Assembly (NCBI RefSeq): GCF_019649055.1
Contig: NW_026570279.1
Span: 310,001-374,000, forward strand
Direction: 5' to 3'
DNA from: Paramacrobiotus metropolitanus
Lineage: Eukaryota; Tardigrada; Eutardigrada; Parachela; Macrobiotidae
Length of the DNA: 64,000 bases
Shown here: positions 37,101 through 45,509 of the stretch, one piece after another
Layout: each line of letters opens with the position of its first letter
How positions within the stretch are numbered: position 1 is the stretch's first letter
The notes under the pieces: generated by a model
The model's database searches: none
What the model was told of the DNA's origin: nothing
The model's input: the letters and a program-made list of their open reading frames with translations, nothing else
Program-made: the position numbers and the translations under genes

Positions 37101-40100
37101 ACAAGAAAGGCGCGACCAATAATTTTGTACTCCATAACCTTACGACAGAATGTGGACAAATCAAATGTAATTATTTGATTTTTATGCAGTCTTTGATTTG
37201 TGGCAGTAGATATCAGGGCAATCAAAACACACACGACTTACATTTTGATGCAGTCAGTGCGCTTGGACAAGCGAATTTTTCATCTGATATTTGTAAGGCT
37301 TTTATTCAGATATTAATCAAATGGTCAGAAAACTATCGTAATCTACTGCTTGGTTCGATGCAGTTTTCAAAAAAACATGATGTGTTGCTTTGTATTACTC
37401 GCGGACAACAGCATTGCCTTATTGCCAAAAAGAGGCATAAACACAACAATGTTTATTTTGTGCACGTGGATGGAAGCACATCCCTGCAATTTCGTTGTAC
37501 TGACTCTGTTTGCAAATCTGCTTCCTGTGGAAAATTTGCAACATACACAATCACAATGTTGGAACGTCAAGTCATGGAATTGATACATTCTTCGTTTCAA
37601 GTATCAACTGCTTTGCCTAACGTAAGCTTTAAACATTGCAATACGTGCATTTTGTACATTTAGTAATGCTTGTAGTACTACTGTATTCATATAAGTACTT
37701 ATCGCTGCACTCAAATATCTTCCCTTGTAACCTTGACAATTAGTTCTTAAAGGTCACTCAACAAATTATAGAATTCTTGATGATCTACATGAAATTTATG
37801 CTAGTGGAAGTGTTTCATGAAGTGTTTCAAGTGTGTTTCAAGTGAAGTGTTATGAAGTGTTTCAAGCACCATATCTTTGGTTGGAAAAATATACTTATAG
37901 AATGAAGCTGCCAAAATGAATATTTCTCTCGAGGATATCAATCTACCAGATGAAGAAGACATATCGTGCACGGCTTTGCCTTCTAACCAGACGCCTGTCA
38001 TACAGGTTTATTCTCGTAATAAATATATTCATTAGAATACTCGTAAGAAAAACACCTTCATACTAAAATTATGTGTATTTGCAGCAAATCATAAACGGGG
38101 ACGTATTACAAAGCGATCTGGTCATCGTACGCCATAAACGGCACATTAACGGAACATGGCTGTTAACAATACAGGACGCATTTAATTTAACATCGAGTGC
38201 GGAAGCAATATTGATAATATTTATTTACTGATTTTCGTATTTTTGATAATATTTACACAGACATGTTTTCTGCAGATGTCCAGATCGACAGAAGTCTAAA
38301 TACTTTAATCGAAGCAGCAGTTCTTCCCAAAGTCGCAAAACTGATAAACGTCAGCGTGATTCACACTTCACCGGAGTAAGATAACAATAAACTTCTATAA
38401 CAAATTTACAATCCTTTAATAACTGTTCTGTTCAGAAACTATAATAACGGCCGCTATAATTTTCTAGAAAATTTCTGTTCATTCAAAGTTTCCAACTACT
38501 CGATACCGCCGCAGACAGAATTCAAAAAATGGTAGATGAATGGGAACCGATTGGCATTAAACGAGAAAACTTTCGCACGTCGAAAGAAATGTTGATTATC
38601 GAACTGAATCTGGAATCAGCCAAGTAATGCTGTCGGTCTGCACCATGACAATACACTTAACCGACTGCTGTTAAAACATAACATTAATTAGTATCACTAT
38701 TATTATCAATGCAGAAATTACTTTGAAATTATTAATAAAATTAAGAATTATTGTTTTTTGTTTAGAACATAGCACGATCCACAATATAGATTGGAGATAA
38801 CTGACTAAATATTTTTATTGCTAGCTGTACGATCGATGGGGTCATCTCAAATGTAAAAGGACCCACGAAATGGTTCAAAGACGGAAAGGCTGGAGAGTTC
38901 CTCTCCTTCGATATAGCAGACCAAAGTGCTAAAATTCGCGGTGTTATGTTCCAGGACACAATCGCAGACTATTCGCAATTTTTCAAAGAAGGCAATAAGC
39001 TACGGATTATCAATCCTCGGATTTTGGAAAAAAATCTCGATTTTGCTACATCGGATTATGAAACTAATTTTGAGCTACATATACGTCGTACAACAATTGT
39101 ACAAAACTCAGTTAAACGATTAAAGTTTTGCTAGTATGCAACTTGTACATATTTACTTGTGCATATTTATTGACATACGTACGTGCTATGTGTACATAAT
39201 GCTTCACGTATTCACTATCCACGCATGCGTGTTGTCTGTACAGTATGCAGGCAACAGACAGTACAGTATGTACAGACACATAAGAAAATAAGAAAATAAG
39301 CAAATAAGCAAATAAGAAAATAAGAAAACTAGAAAACAAGAAAACAAGAAAATAAGAAAATAACTGTACGTATAAAATATTCACGTATTCACTATTAACG
39401 CATGCGTGTTGTGTGCAGTGTGTACAGTATGCACAATACAGATACTTCGTAATCGTACTGTACTATAGCGCAAAAAACACAAAAGAAAATAACTGTACGT
39501 ATAAAATTTATCTTACAAAAAAGTTAGGCCAGCATCGTTATCGTACAAAATCGTATTCCTACTTTACTGATTATATTTATTATTAACCTTATTCCTCACT
39601 CCATCGGATTCGCTAGTACAAAGATATTTCTTTTATTTACGATCTTTCTTTTATTTATTTACTCATCATTCGAAACGTCCAGTTCATGATTACAGTATTC
39701 CACAATATGCTTCATAATATTATCGAAACCATCATGATTTGCGTCATACTTCTTTCTCCATAAAAATTCACAAATATACGAATCGGCCATCTTATCCGTA
39801 GTTCCATTTGATGGCAAAGAATCTTTCAGCCATCGCCACATGTTCTCTACGCGATTTGTACATGCGCCGGTAGTCGGGTCCACGAAATTCTCAGAATGAT
39901 TCACTGTTAGGTGATCATACCCCATTTCTTCAATGCGGCAATATGCCCGCCACTTATCACTCATAATTAGTGTGCCTTCCAAAACATGTGCTTGTAGAAT
40001 TGGCAGTAATGTTTCAGCAGCCCTGTCATTGACAAAAACAATAAAAGCATCTTTTGTTTCTCTGCAAATACCCCCGAACGCCCATTGCTGTTTTCTTTCG

Positions 40101-41111
40101 TTTGACAAGAGTCTTCCACGATTGTATTTTCTTTTAAAAATTAACGATTCGTCAATCTCGACTGTCATTCCAATGCCACCAATTTTCGCAACCGACAAAT
40201 CCTTAATTATTTTTGCTTCACATACATTTCGCAGCATGAATGACACCTGGACGACAGTGTGTTCGCTAAAATTAAAATGGAAACACAATTTTCGTTGGTT
40301 AAAATTTCATGAGCCCAAAAGTACATCAACTGAACTGCTTTATGAAGTGGAAGATGTGATTCTTCAAAAAAAGTGCCAGTCTTCGCAGAATACTTGCTGT
40401 AAGGTGGCTGACTACACCGAAATGTCCATGGGAAGAGTGAACGATCACTTCTACGTGTAATGCGTAGTATTTCTTCACTATGAGCAGGACATACAATTTC
40501 CGATCTCAAAAGACCGTGCTCGATGCAAAACTCGAAGGCTTTTTGATCGCAATCATCGATTAAATTCAAAAATTCTTTCAATTTTAACGCCATTTTGCTT
40601 TAAAAAGTACCATACGAAAAAAATGCATACGCGAAAGTTCAAAGCCAGTGGCATCATATCAATTTCAATATCAAGACCTAGCAACACCATATAAATACAT
40701 TTTGCATCGCCGCAGTACCACCGTCCCGCAGCGCCGCAGTCCCGCAGCGCCGCAGTCCCGCAAACCGCAGTCCCGCAACCGCAAGTTCTGCAACGCCGCA
40801 GACCGCAGCCCTGCATATACGCAGCCCGGCATTCCCGCAGCGCCGCACACCGCAGTCCAGCATACAAGCAGGCCCGCAGTATGCAGCCCAGCATATACGC
40901 AGCTCGGCATTTCCACAGCGCCGCATACCGCAGCCCAGCATACAAGCAGGCCCGCAGTATGGAGCCTCGTATCCCGGCATGCTTGCATTCTAGCATTCTC
41001 GGCCCACTTCATTTCAGGCCCACTTGTACATTATTACCGATTACAGATACAAAAACTTACCAGTGCACACGTCACTACCACGACCTGCAAAAGCAATATA
41101 GAAATGCTCAT
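31133..41111 (-). CDS. Gene C: small predicted secreted XRE-HTH protein, split by a 9.2-kb intron
   Basis: Three phase-0 exons give a 91-aa protein. Exon 1 41111-41061 (17 codons, MSISILLLQVVVVTCAL, signal-peptide-like; donor GTAAGT). Exon 2 31813-31769 (15 codons, CAYVDAGGKDCLTKE; donor GC-AAGT, the rare GC-AG type). Exon 3 31312-31133 (KAAREVSQLRQNLHMSQLEL, then AKKIGVSQATISKMEMGKD, ending GKTINIC and stop). The HTH matches the bacterial XRE/Cro pattern (SQxELAxxIGVSQATISKxExG). Paralogue G has identical exon sizes (51, 45 and 180 nt) and the same GC donor. G's intron 1 is 307 nt; here it is 9247 nt because a large element sits inside. The flanks of exon 1 (to 41255) match those of G's exon 1 (to 63634), so exon 1 truly belongs to this gene. 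Whether the long intron is still spliced is unknown. Confidence 0.72.
31610..31710. repeat. TA/CA-rich microsatellite in gene C intron 2
   Basis: Runs of ATACATACATACA and CACATACATAC-type words. Confidence 0.85.
32164..32275 (+). repeat. 18-bp minisatellite, left subterminal
   Basis: Six or so units of TGCGAAACTGCGGCATCC. The core TGCG-ACTGCGG recurs inverted at 40710-40970. Confidence 0.88.
32549..34320 (-). CDS. DUF3987-like NTPase (probable helicase partner of a primase)
   Basis: Exon 1 34320-33924 (ATG; 132 codons plus one base) carries a P-loop-like motif LLIVCNPGGGKSTALQDY; its first glycine is Cys. After an intron with donor GTAACA and acceptor tttag, exon 2 from 33733 continues DTKGFGSVIADEIAGTL, then NAASLMNKVWGGQSLNVSYK, then SSAFFGSLHPQPFCNILKSW and GNGLEDRLLVTA. 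This order (P-loop, DE, a glycine-containing W-x-G block, and xLxDRxL) is that of DUF3987 proteins, RecA-like ATPases often fused or linked to archaeo-eukaryotic primases in phages and mobile elements. The frame ends at 32772, but homologous-looking sequence goes on in the next frame to 32549 (EIDKQILIAAGLIFTVYESA); the shift falls at a run of five G (32778-32782). It is transcribed divergently from the kinase. Confidence 0.68.
34321..35272. other. Intergenic between the divergent NTPase and kinase genes
   Basis: AT-rich, with a CAA microsatellite (about 34518-34536) and repeated AGTACTA/GTACCAC words. At 34866-34955 it carries an inverted piece of the 464-bp repeat unit from 20.4-21.3 kb. 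It probably contains the promoters of both genes. Confidence 0.6.
35273..36341 (+). CDS. Deoxynucleoside kinase (dNK/TK2 family), spliced
   Basis: Phosphorylates deoxynucleosides for DNA synthesis. Five phase-0 exons: 35273-35353, 35415-35468, 35534-35929, 36019-36096, 36270-36341, with introns of 60-175 nt, giving 226 aa without stops. Motifs in order: P-loop IIIEGNIGCGKT at residue 2, EEPVEIWK, NLL/DLMYKDPRKYGFDFQ, FERSIFSARYVF (the ERS catalytic/substrate motif), lid RGREEESC, LNELYDTWL. These match the animal dNK order. A stretch of about 14 residues after SRYNTFESIV looks inserted compared with insect dNK; it could be a retained small intron, but no in-frame GT-AG pair fits. The first bases of the last exon are the least sure. 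Spliced introns argue that this copy is expressed from the nucleus. Neighbours are replication genes. Confidence 0.85.
36598..37663 (+). CDS. PrimPol-like archaeo-eukaryotic primase, two frameshifts
   Basis: Primase-polymerase that starts or restarts DNA synthesis. Read from ATG 36598, the coding signal continues in three successive frames; the switches fall at a T4 run (36759-36762) and an A4 run (36888-36891). Motif I is CKFYMDIEL (36789-36815), as in LYFDLE of PrimPol. Motif II is KESYHLIWP (36935-36961), the S-x-H of this family. Motif III is VDLSVYSRNQNFRMF (37049-37093), like VDxxVYTRNRNFR. A zinc-binding end like that of UL52/PrimPol follows: CITRGQQH..., KHNNVYFVHVDG, then CTDSVCKSASC (to about 37530). 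So all catalytic motifs are present, although the frame is broken. A joined protein is not written here. The breaks may be sequencing error or early decay. Confidence 0.75.
37803..37868 (+). repeat. Short GAAGTGTTTCA repeat before the RPA-like gene
   Basis: Four or five copies of GAAGTGTTTCAAG/ATGAAGTGTT just upstream of the start at 37916. Confidence 0.85.
37916..39134 (+). CDS. Minimal RPA1-like single-strand DNA-binding protein
   Basis: Five exons give a 260-aa unbroken protein: 37916-38005, 38085-38196, 38261-38375, 38468-38623, 38825-39134. Phases 0, 1, 2, 2 all fit and each intron has GT-AG ends. The N-terminal third resembles the RPA70N domain: LPSNQTPVIQ, QIINGDVLQSDLVIV, MFSADVQIDRSLNTLIEAAV, MLIIELNLESA. 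The C-terminal exon is an OB-fold matching RPA70 DNA-binding domain A: CTIDGVISNVKGPTKWF, EFLSFDIADQSAKIRGVMFQ, then DYSQFFKEGNKLRIINPRIL and SDYETNFELHI. RPA70 itself is about 600 aa with three more OB parts, which are absent here, including the zinc-ribbon DBD-C. It would bind single-stranded DNA during replication, alongside the primase and NTPase nearby. Small RPA-like genes are known in some Helitrons and viruses. Confidence 0.8.
39280..39365. repeat. AAGAAAAT microsatellite
   Basis: Eight to ten units of AAGAAAAT/AAGCAAAT. The flanking words TCACGTATTCACTAT and ACGCATGCGTGTTGT occur on both sides (39207-39235 and 39381-39410), so the array separates two copies of a short direct repeat. 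Confidence 0.88.
39659..40593 (-). CDS. ISXO2/Merlin-type DDE transposase, one frameshift
   Basis: Cut-and-paste transposase of the IS1016/IS1595-ISXO2 group, called Merlin in eukaryotes. It starts at 40593 (MALKLKEFLNLIDDCDQK). An N-terminal part has the family's degenerate zinc/W-x-C region and SAKTGTFFEESHLPLHKAV. After a one-base shift at a T4 run (40289-40292) the core follows: GGIGMTVEIDESLIFKRKYN (first catalytic Asp in EID), LIMSDKWRAYCRIEEMGY (second Asp in SDKWxAY), and CTNRVENMWRWLKDSLPSN (Asn/Glu of the third motif). It ends at 39659. The order and spacing fit the family. It reads inward from near the right end of the candidate element. Function depends on whether the frameshift is real. 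Confidence 0.82.
40710..40970 (-). repeat. GC-rich minisatellite, right subterminal
   Basis: Units built on CCGCAGTCCCGCAGCGCCGC and CAGCCCAGCATATACGCAG. On the minus strand the core TGCGGGACTGCGG matches the left array's TGCGAAACTGCGG. Open frames on both strands are artefacts of the repeat. Confidence 0.87.
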
Positions 41112-41212
41112 TGTTACGATATCCTTACGAAAATTTGGATACTAATAAAATTTGTCCACAGAAGTTCTAGCTAGCAAATTAAACAAACTAATTTAATTAC
41201 TGAACCCGGACT

Positions 41213-41219
41213 CTTTATA
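41213..41219 (-). promoter_or_regulatory. Probable TATA box of gene C
   Basis: TATAAAG on the minus strand, 102 bases before the ATG at 41111. It lies in a block conserved with gene G (CCTAATATG, CCTAC-GA-G, then CTTTATA on the plus strand), where the same box is 96 bases before the ATG. Confidence 0.5.
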
Positions 41220-41255
41220 ATACAGCCTACAGAAGCTAACATTCCGCCTAATATG

Positions 41256-41802
41256 TGATCGAAAAAGTCTGTTACCGTCGTAACAGATCGCATTTCAGAG
41301 AAATGATCGCACTGGAGAGGTAACATTGTTTTTTTTAAAAGTTGATCGCAGTCACCGGTTAGTTCTTAGTAGTATGTACTATGTAGCGGGCAATATGCAC
41401 TGTATTTGCACTGCTCGTGTAAAGAGTACGTACAAAAAATCAAAGAGTGCCTAGCCAACGGTTATTGAAAATTGAAAAAAACAGTGAAGTACTAATTAAG
41501 ACTCAATAGCGACATTTTACTTTATCGTATAGTATTAACACTGAAGTATTTTATTGATAAGAGATTGTGTTTTTTGGGCCTGTTTATTTTGCCCCTGAAT
41601 GGCAAATTTCCCGCTGTTCAGTATGGAGGGTGGCTGCGGGACCTAAGTCTGTTAGATTGCTAATCTCCAGAGGCTGTGTGGTGGCAGCTGTCCCGCAGAC
41701 ATCAAGCGACACACCTATGGAGTTCTCGTAAGTCTCCTGTTTTTCCACATTTTGCTTTGTGTGGTGCGCCTGCTGCCTGTTTCCCTCTTTTTGGGTTCTA
41801 CC
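41256..41802. other. Between gene C and the retrotransposon
   Basis: AT-rich up to about 41580, then GC-richer sequence that is probably the 5' UTR of the retrotransposon. No gene. Confidence 0.45.
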
Positions 41803-44650
41803 ATGTCTGCGAGCGGGGAACTACCGTTAAGACGCAAGAAGGATGGGACGCTCGACATGCGTTTCAAGACCTCCAAAGACCATTTGACCACGAAGAGTAC
41901 GGTAAACATGTCCGCACAGCCGCCAGTATCCCGCCTTAGCAAGATTTTAGCGACCCCACGTGTCCCCATTTCCGCGAGAATCCCCAAAGCAGCACGTCTC
42001 CTATGCACACAAGAGTTTCTGAAGCGGGTCCGTCGCTGTGTTCAACAGAATGATACTGAATCCTGGTGCGCTGTGTTGCTCTTCTCTAGAGAGGCCCTGG
42101 CCCTGCCTGAAACGAAAGCCCTCCGTAAAGAATCATTGAGTGTAGTAGAGTAGTAAAGAGGAACCTCAAGAGCTTGGCAGAAACAGATGGGAAACACCAA
42201 CCAGAGGCGATGCGTGGGCATCCTGCACGCAGTGCTTCTTCGAGGAACCGCAGAGAAAACCGCAGCGACGCTGATAACCTCCGCAAGCGCGTTGCACAGA
42301 TGTTTCAAAACGGGAAGACTAGGGAAATCATTAAGTTCCTCGCGTCCGAAGAATCAATGGCAGAAATGAACGAAGTGACCATTGCTGCACTAAAAGAGAA
42401 ACACCCATCACGGCCGCCTGGAACAGTTATTCCAGAGCCACCTGTACCCGCTCTTCCTGTCCCTCGTGTAACCCCCACAGAGCTGCTGGATGCCGTTTTT
42501 AATATGCCAGCGGGTTCAGCTGGTGGGTTTATGGGAATGAAACCGCAGCACCTTAAAGACATGCTGGAGCGAAGAGATGCGGTAGAAGGAGACTTATGTG
42601 TAGCTATGACCAGCCTGTTGGATATTCTGGTTAATGGCAAAGTTCCTGCTGACGTGCGTCTATTTTTGTTTGGAGCAAATTTAGTAGCCCTGAAAAAGCC
42701 AGCTGGTGGAATTCGTCCGATCGCAGTTGGTGAAGTTTTGCGTAGATTAGCGTCTAAAATTGTCAGTGCTAGATGCCAGGAAGAAATGGGCAGAAAATTT
42801 GGACCAGTTCAGTTAGGATATGGAACAAAAGGAGGCGCTGAGGCTGTCGTACATGCAACACGAAGTTATCTGGAGACGGAACACGCCGAGGCACGCGTCA
42901 TGGTAAAACTGGATTTCAAAAACGCTTTCAATATGATCAGTAGGACCGCAGTTTTGGAAGCCGTTCGCTCTGACATACCACAATATTACCCCTACTTCCA
43001 CCAATCATACGCACCAGTTTCCCACCTGGTATGTGGTGAAGATGTGATTGCTTCCGAATGGGGAGTTCAGCAAGGAGATAATGCTGGTCCATTGGGATAC
43101 TGCCTGGGGACGTTGCCACTGCTAAACGGCCTTCGAAGCGAACTAAGATAACTAAGAGGCTTCCTTGACGACGTAACATTGGCCGGAAAAGGGAAGTCGT
43201 TATGGCAGACATTCAGAGGATCGAAGAAGAGGGAAAAGCGATTGGTTTGGTTCTAAACCATGAAAAATGTGAAATATTTTTCTTTGGCGGAACAGAAGAA
43301 GAACGTGCAGCTGACAAACATCGTTTCCTGTGGCAGTGGCCGGATTGGGAAGTACGTGAGAATGAGAATTTATCTCTTCTGGGCGCACCGGTTTCCGTAT
43401 TTGCAGTTCCGTCATTTCTACGCGCTAAGATATCTGAAATCGAAAGGTTGATTGAAAAGCTGAAAGTGCTACCGTGCCAACAAGCACTGTATTTACTGCG
43501 GAACTGTCTCAGTGCACCAAAGTTGCTGTACATATTAAGAACAAGTCAAACATATATGTGCCCAGATGTTTTACGTGAGTTTGACAGTTTAATGAAGAAA
43601 GCAACGTTTCAGTCGCTAATGCGGATATCAGTGAAACGTAGTGGGCACAAATGACCATGCCAGTAGGACGAGGAGGACTGGGTATACGGCGTACGGAGGA
43701 GCTAGCATTGTCAGCGTTCATCGCTTCGGCTTCCTCGGTGCAGACCATCTGCTCAGAAATTCTCCCTGACTGTCAGTTGTCGGGTCTCAGCGAAGCCATC
43801 AAACTATGGACTGATACCTACCATTGCGAATTACCAGTGGAAAATTCTCGAAAATTTCAAAGGAACTGGGACTGGCCAGTGGTGGAATTGGCTTATTCAC
43901 GCTGGAGACTGAAAACCATGGAAAGCGGAAGCGACAAGGAGATGGCACTCTTGCTGGCCGCTTCCGAAAAAGAGTCTGCAGCTTGGTTATATGCGTTACC
44001 GGCTGCCAACCTGGGCACTCTACTTTCCGATGAACAAGTAAGAATCGCCATCGGATTGAGGTTTGGCCTACCTGTGGTAGCTCATCATGATTGTCAGGCA
44101 TGCTCGTTTCCAGTGACCCCGGATGGTCACCACGGCTTGGCCTGTTTGTACAACAAAGGTAGATGGGGTATGCATTCCGAAGTAAACAGCATCCTTCACC
44201 GGGGATTTCTCGTAGTCGTGGCCGGTACTCCTAGTGAACTAGAGCCAAAGGGAATGTCAGGAGATAGTGGCATACGGCCGGATGGAGTTACTCTGGTTCC
44301 CGTCCGTGACGGGAAACAGCTGGCATGGGATGCCACATGCGCAGACACTTTGGCACAGTCACACCTCAAAGGGACAGCTAAAGTAGCTGGTTCAGCAGCT
44401 AGGCAAGCAGAAAATCGGAAGCGACAAAAGTACCGCTCCCTCGGAGAACAGTATCTGCTCCACCCTTTCGCGGTGGAAACGCTGGGAGTGCTCGGAGAAG
44501 CCGCAAAAGACATGGTCAGCTTCATTGGACGCCTGATTCAAGGAAAGACTGGAGAAAGCCGATCGACCGCCTTCTTGAACAACGCATTAGTTTAGCGATA
44601 ATGAAGGCAAATGCTGCCGCTGTGTTAGGCACTTTGCCGGGCAGAAGTAC
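41803..44650 (+). pseudogene. Non-LTR retrotransposon with reverse transcriptase and restriction-like endonuclease end, broken
   Basis: Starts at ATG 41803 (MSASGELPLRRKKDGTLDMR). Reading in order: a hydrophilic N-terminus, then RT with AGSAGGFMGMKPQHLKDM, LVALKKPAGGIRPIAVGEVL, VMVKLDFKNAFNMI (first catalytic Asp), WGVQQGDNAGPLGYCLG and GFLDDVTLAG (catalytic LDD). A thumb and LLGAPVSVFAVPS follow, then a C-terminal region with CQACSFPVTPDGHHGLAC (zinc-like) and RPDGVTLVPVRDGKQLAWDA (PD...D endonuclease-like). Breaks: frameshift near 42150, stop at 43149-43151, frameshifts near 43195 and 43640, and one near 44595. A short A-run at 44729-44741 may mark the tail. It looks like a fairly young but dead copy. 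The clade is not certain; the PD...D end suggests an R2-like endonuclease group rather than APE types. Confidence 0.82.
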
Positions 44651-45509
44651 AGTAAATCGGAGGATTTTGGTTGTTTTTGGAATTTGTAACCGTAGTATAA
44701 TCGTTGTTGTTAAACATGAAGGAAACCAAAAAAAAAAAAATCAAAGAATTCAACACCAAAAACACAAAACCCCTGCAGGTAACCGGTTCTTAAATTCAAC
44801 CTGTACGAGTGTTGCGCAACATGATTTTTACGCTTATACCTGTAAAGTGTACACTATTCGTGTGCCTTTTTGTGAAGGTTATTATTTGAAAAGGGAGTGC
44901 ACCCTGAAAGCGGACCTATAGCTTGTATTAAATAATGGTAAAAGGCTAGCAAGGTTGGCACGTATAATGGCACGTTGGCATGTGCTAATGACTCATACAT
45001 TACGATAGGGCATACAGACTCGTTTCATATTTTTATTTTCATACGCGCAAATTATTGCCATTTGTGGAGAATAACTTTTCACACATTTTTTCCCGGTAGT
45101 TATTGCTTGCTATTGTCTTGTTGTTTATTCGGCTAACGAGGTTTTTACGAGCTTATCTCGACAAGCAAAAATCTATGCTCGAAATTGCTACTGCAATACT
45201 GTCGGGGAAGTACCGAAGAAATTTATTTTCTGAATTCTCCATTTTCCCTATTTACCGGGAGAAACAACAACATCAAAAACGGCTAAACAGGGTGTTTTCT
45301 GAAGAAAATAAACGCTCGATTGGGACTGCATCCAACTGGTTTGATCCAAATTTGTAGCGACAAAACTACACAATGTAAGCTAGACTTATTCGCTCAACAA
45401 GTGTCTGCGCTAACAAAAAGGAAACGATGGAAAATCTAAAATAATTTAATGCATCCACTGTCTGGTAGACATTACGCGATCCATACATAAGCGAATCAAC
45501 TCCCAGCAA
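44651..45509. other. Intergenic, unassigned
   Basis: A plus-strand frame (45103-45357, 84 codons) contains FLRAYLDKQKSMLEIATAIL and no domain I recognise. The rest is AT-rich and empty. Confidence 0.4.

Larger units (their letters stand above)
32122..41023. mobile_element. Candidate 8.9-kb replication-gene-bearing DNA element in intron 1 of gene C
   Basis: Comparing gene C with paralogue G shows about 8.9 kb of extra DNA between 31.86 and 41.03 kb. It holds an ISXO2/Merlin-type transposase, a PrimPol-like primase, a DUF3987-like NTPase, an RPA1-like single-strand binding protein and a deoxynucleoside kinase. Near its ends are minisatellites that share the core TGCGRRACTGCGG in opposite orientations (32164-32275 and 40710-40970). 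Possible short terminal inverted repeats, GTGGGACCCTGGAATATCAA from 32122 and GTGGGCCTGAAATGAAGT from 41023 on the other strand, agree with gaps. I found no clear target duplication, so the exact ends are uncertain. The alternative is a nested set: an older viral or element insertion plus a separate Merlin transposon at 39.4-41.0 kb. Confidence 0.55.

Noticed and set aside
32122-41023. A complete endogenous herpesvirus or nudivirus
   Set aside because: PrimPol and dNK alone suggest virus, but no capsid, packaging or DNA polymerase gene is seen and two genes have introns. A transposon-like element fits better, though a viral origin of the module is not excluded.
40553-41174. Ala/Gly/Cys-rich and Pro/Ala-rich frames
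   Set aside because: Products of the GC-rich subterminal minisatellite; overlapping on both strands.
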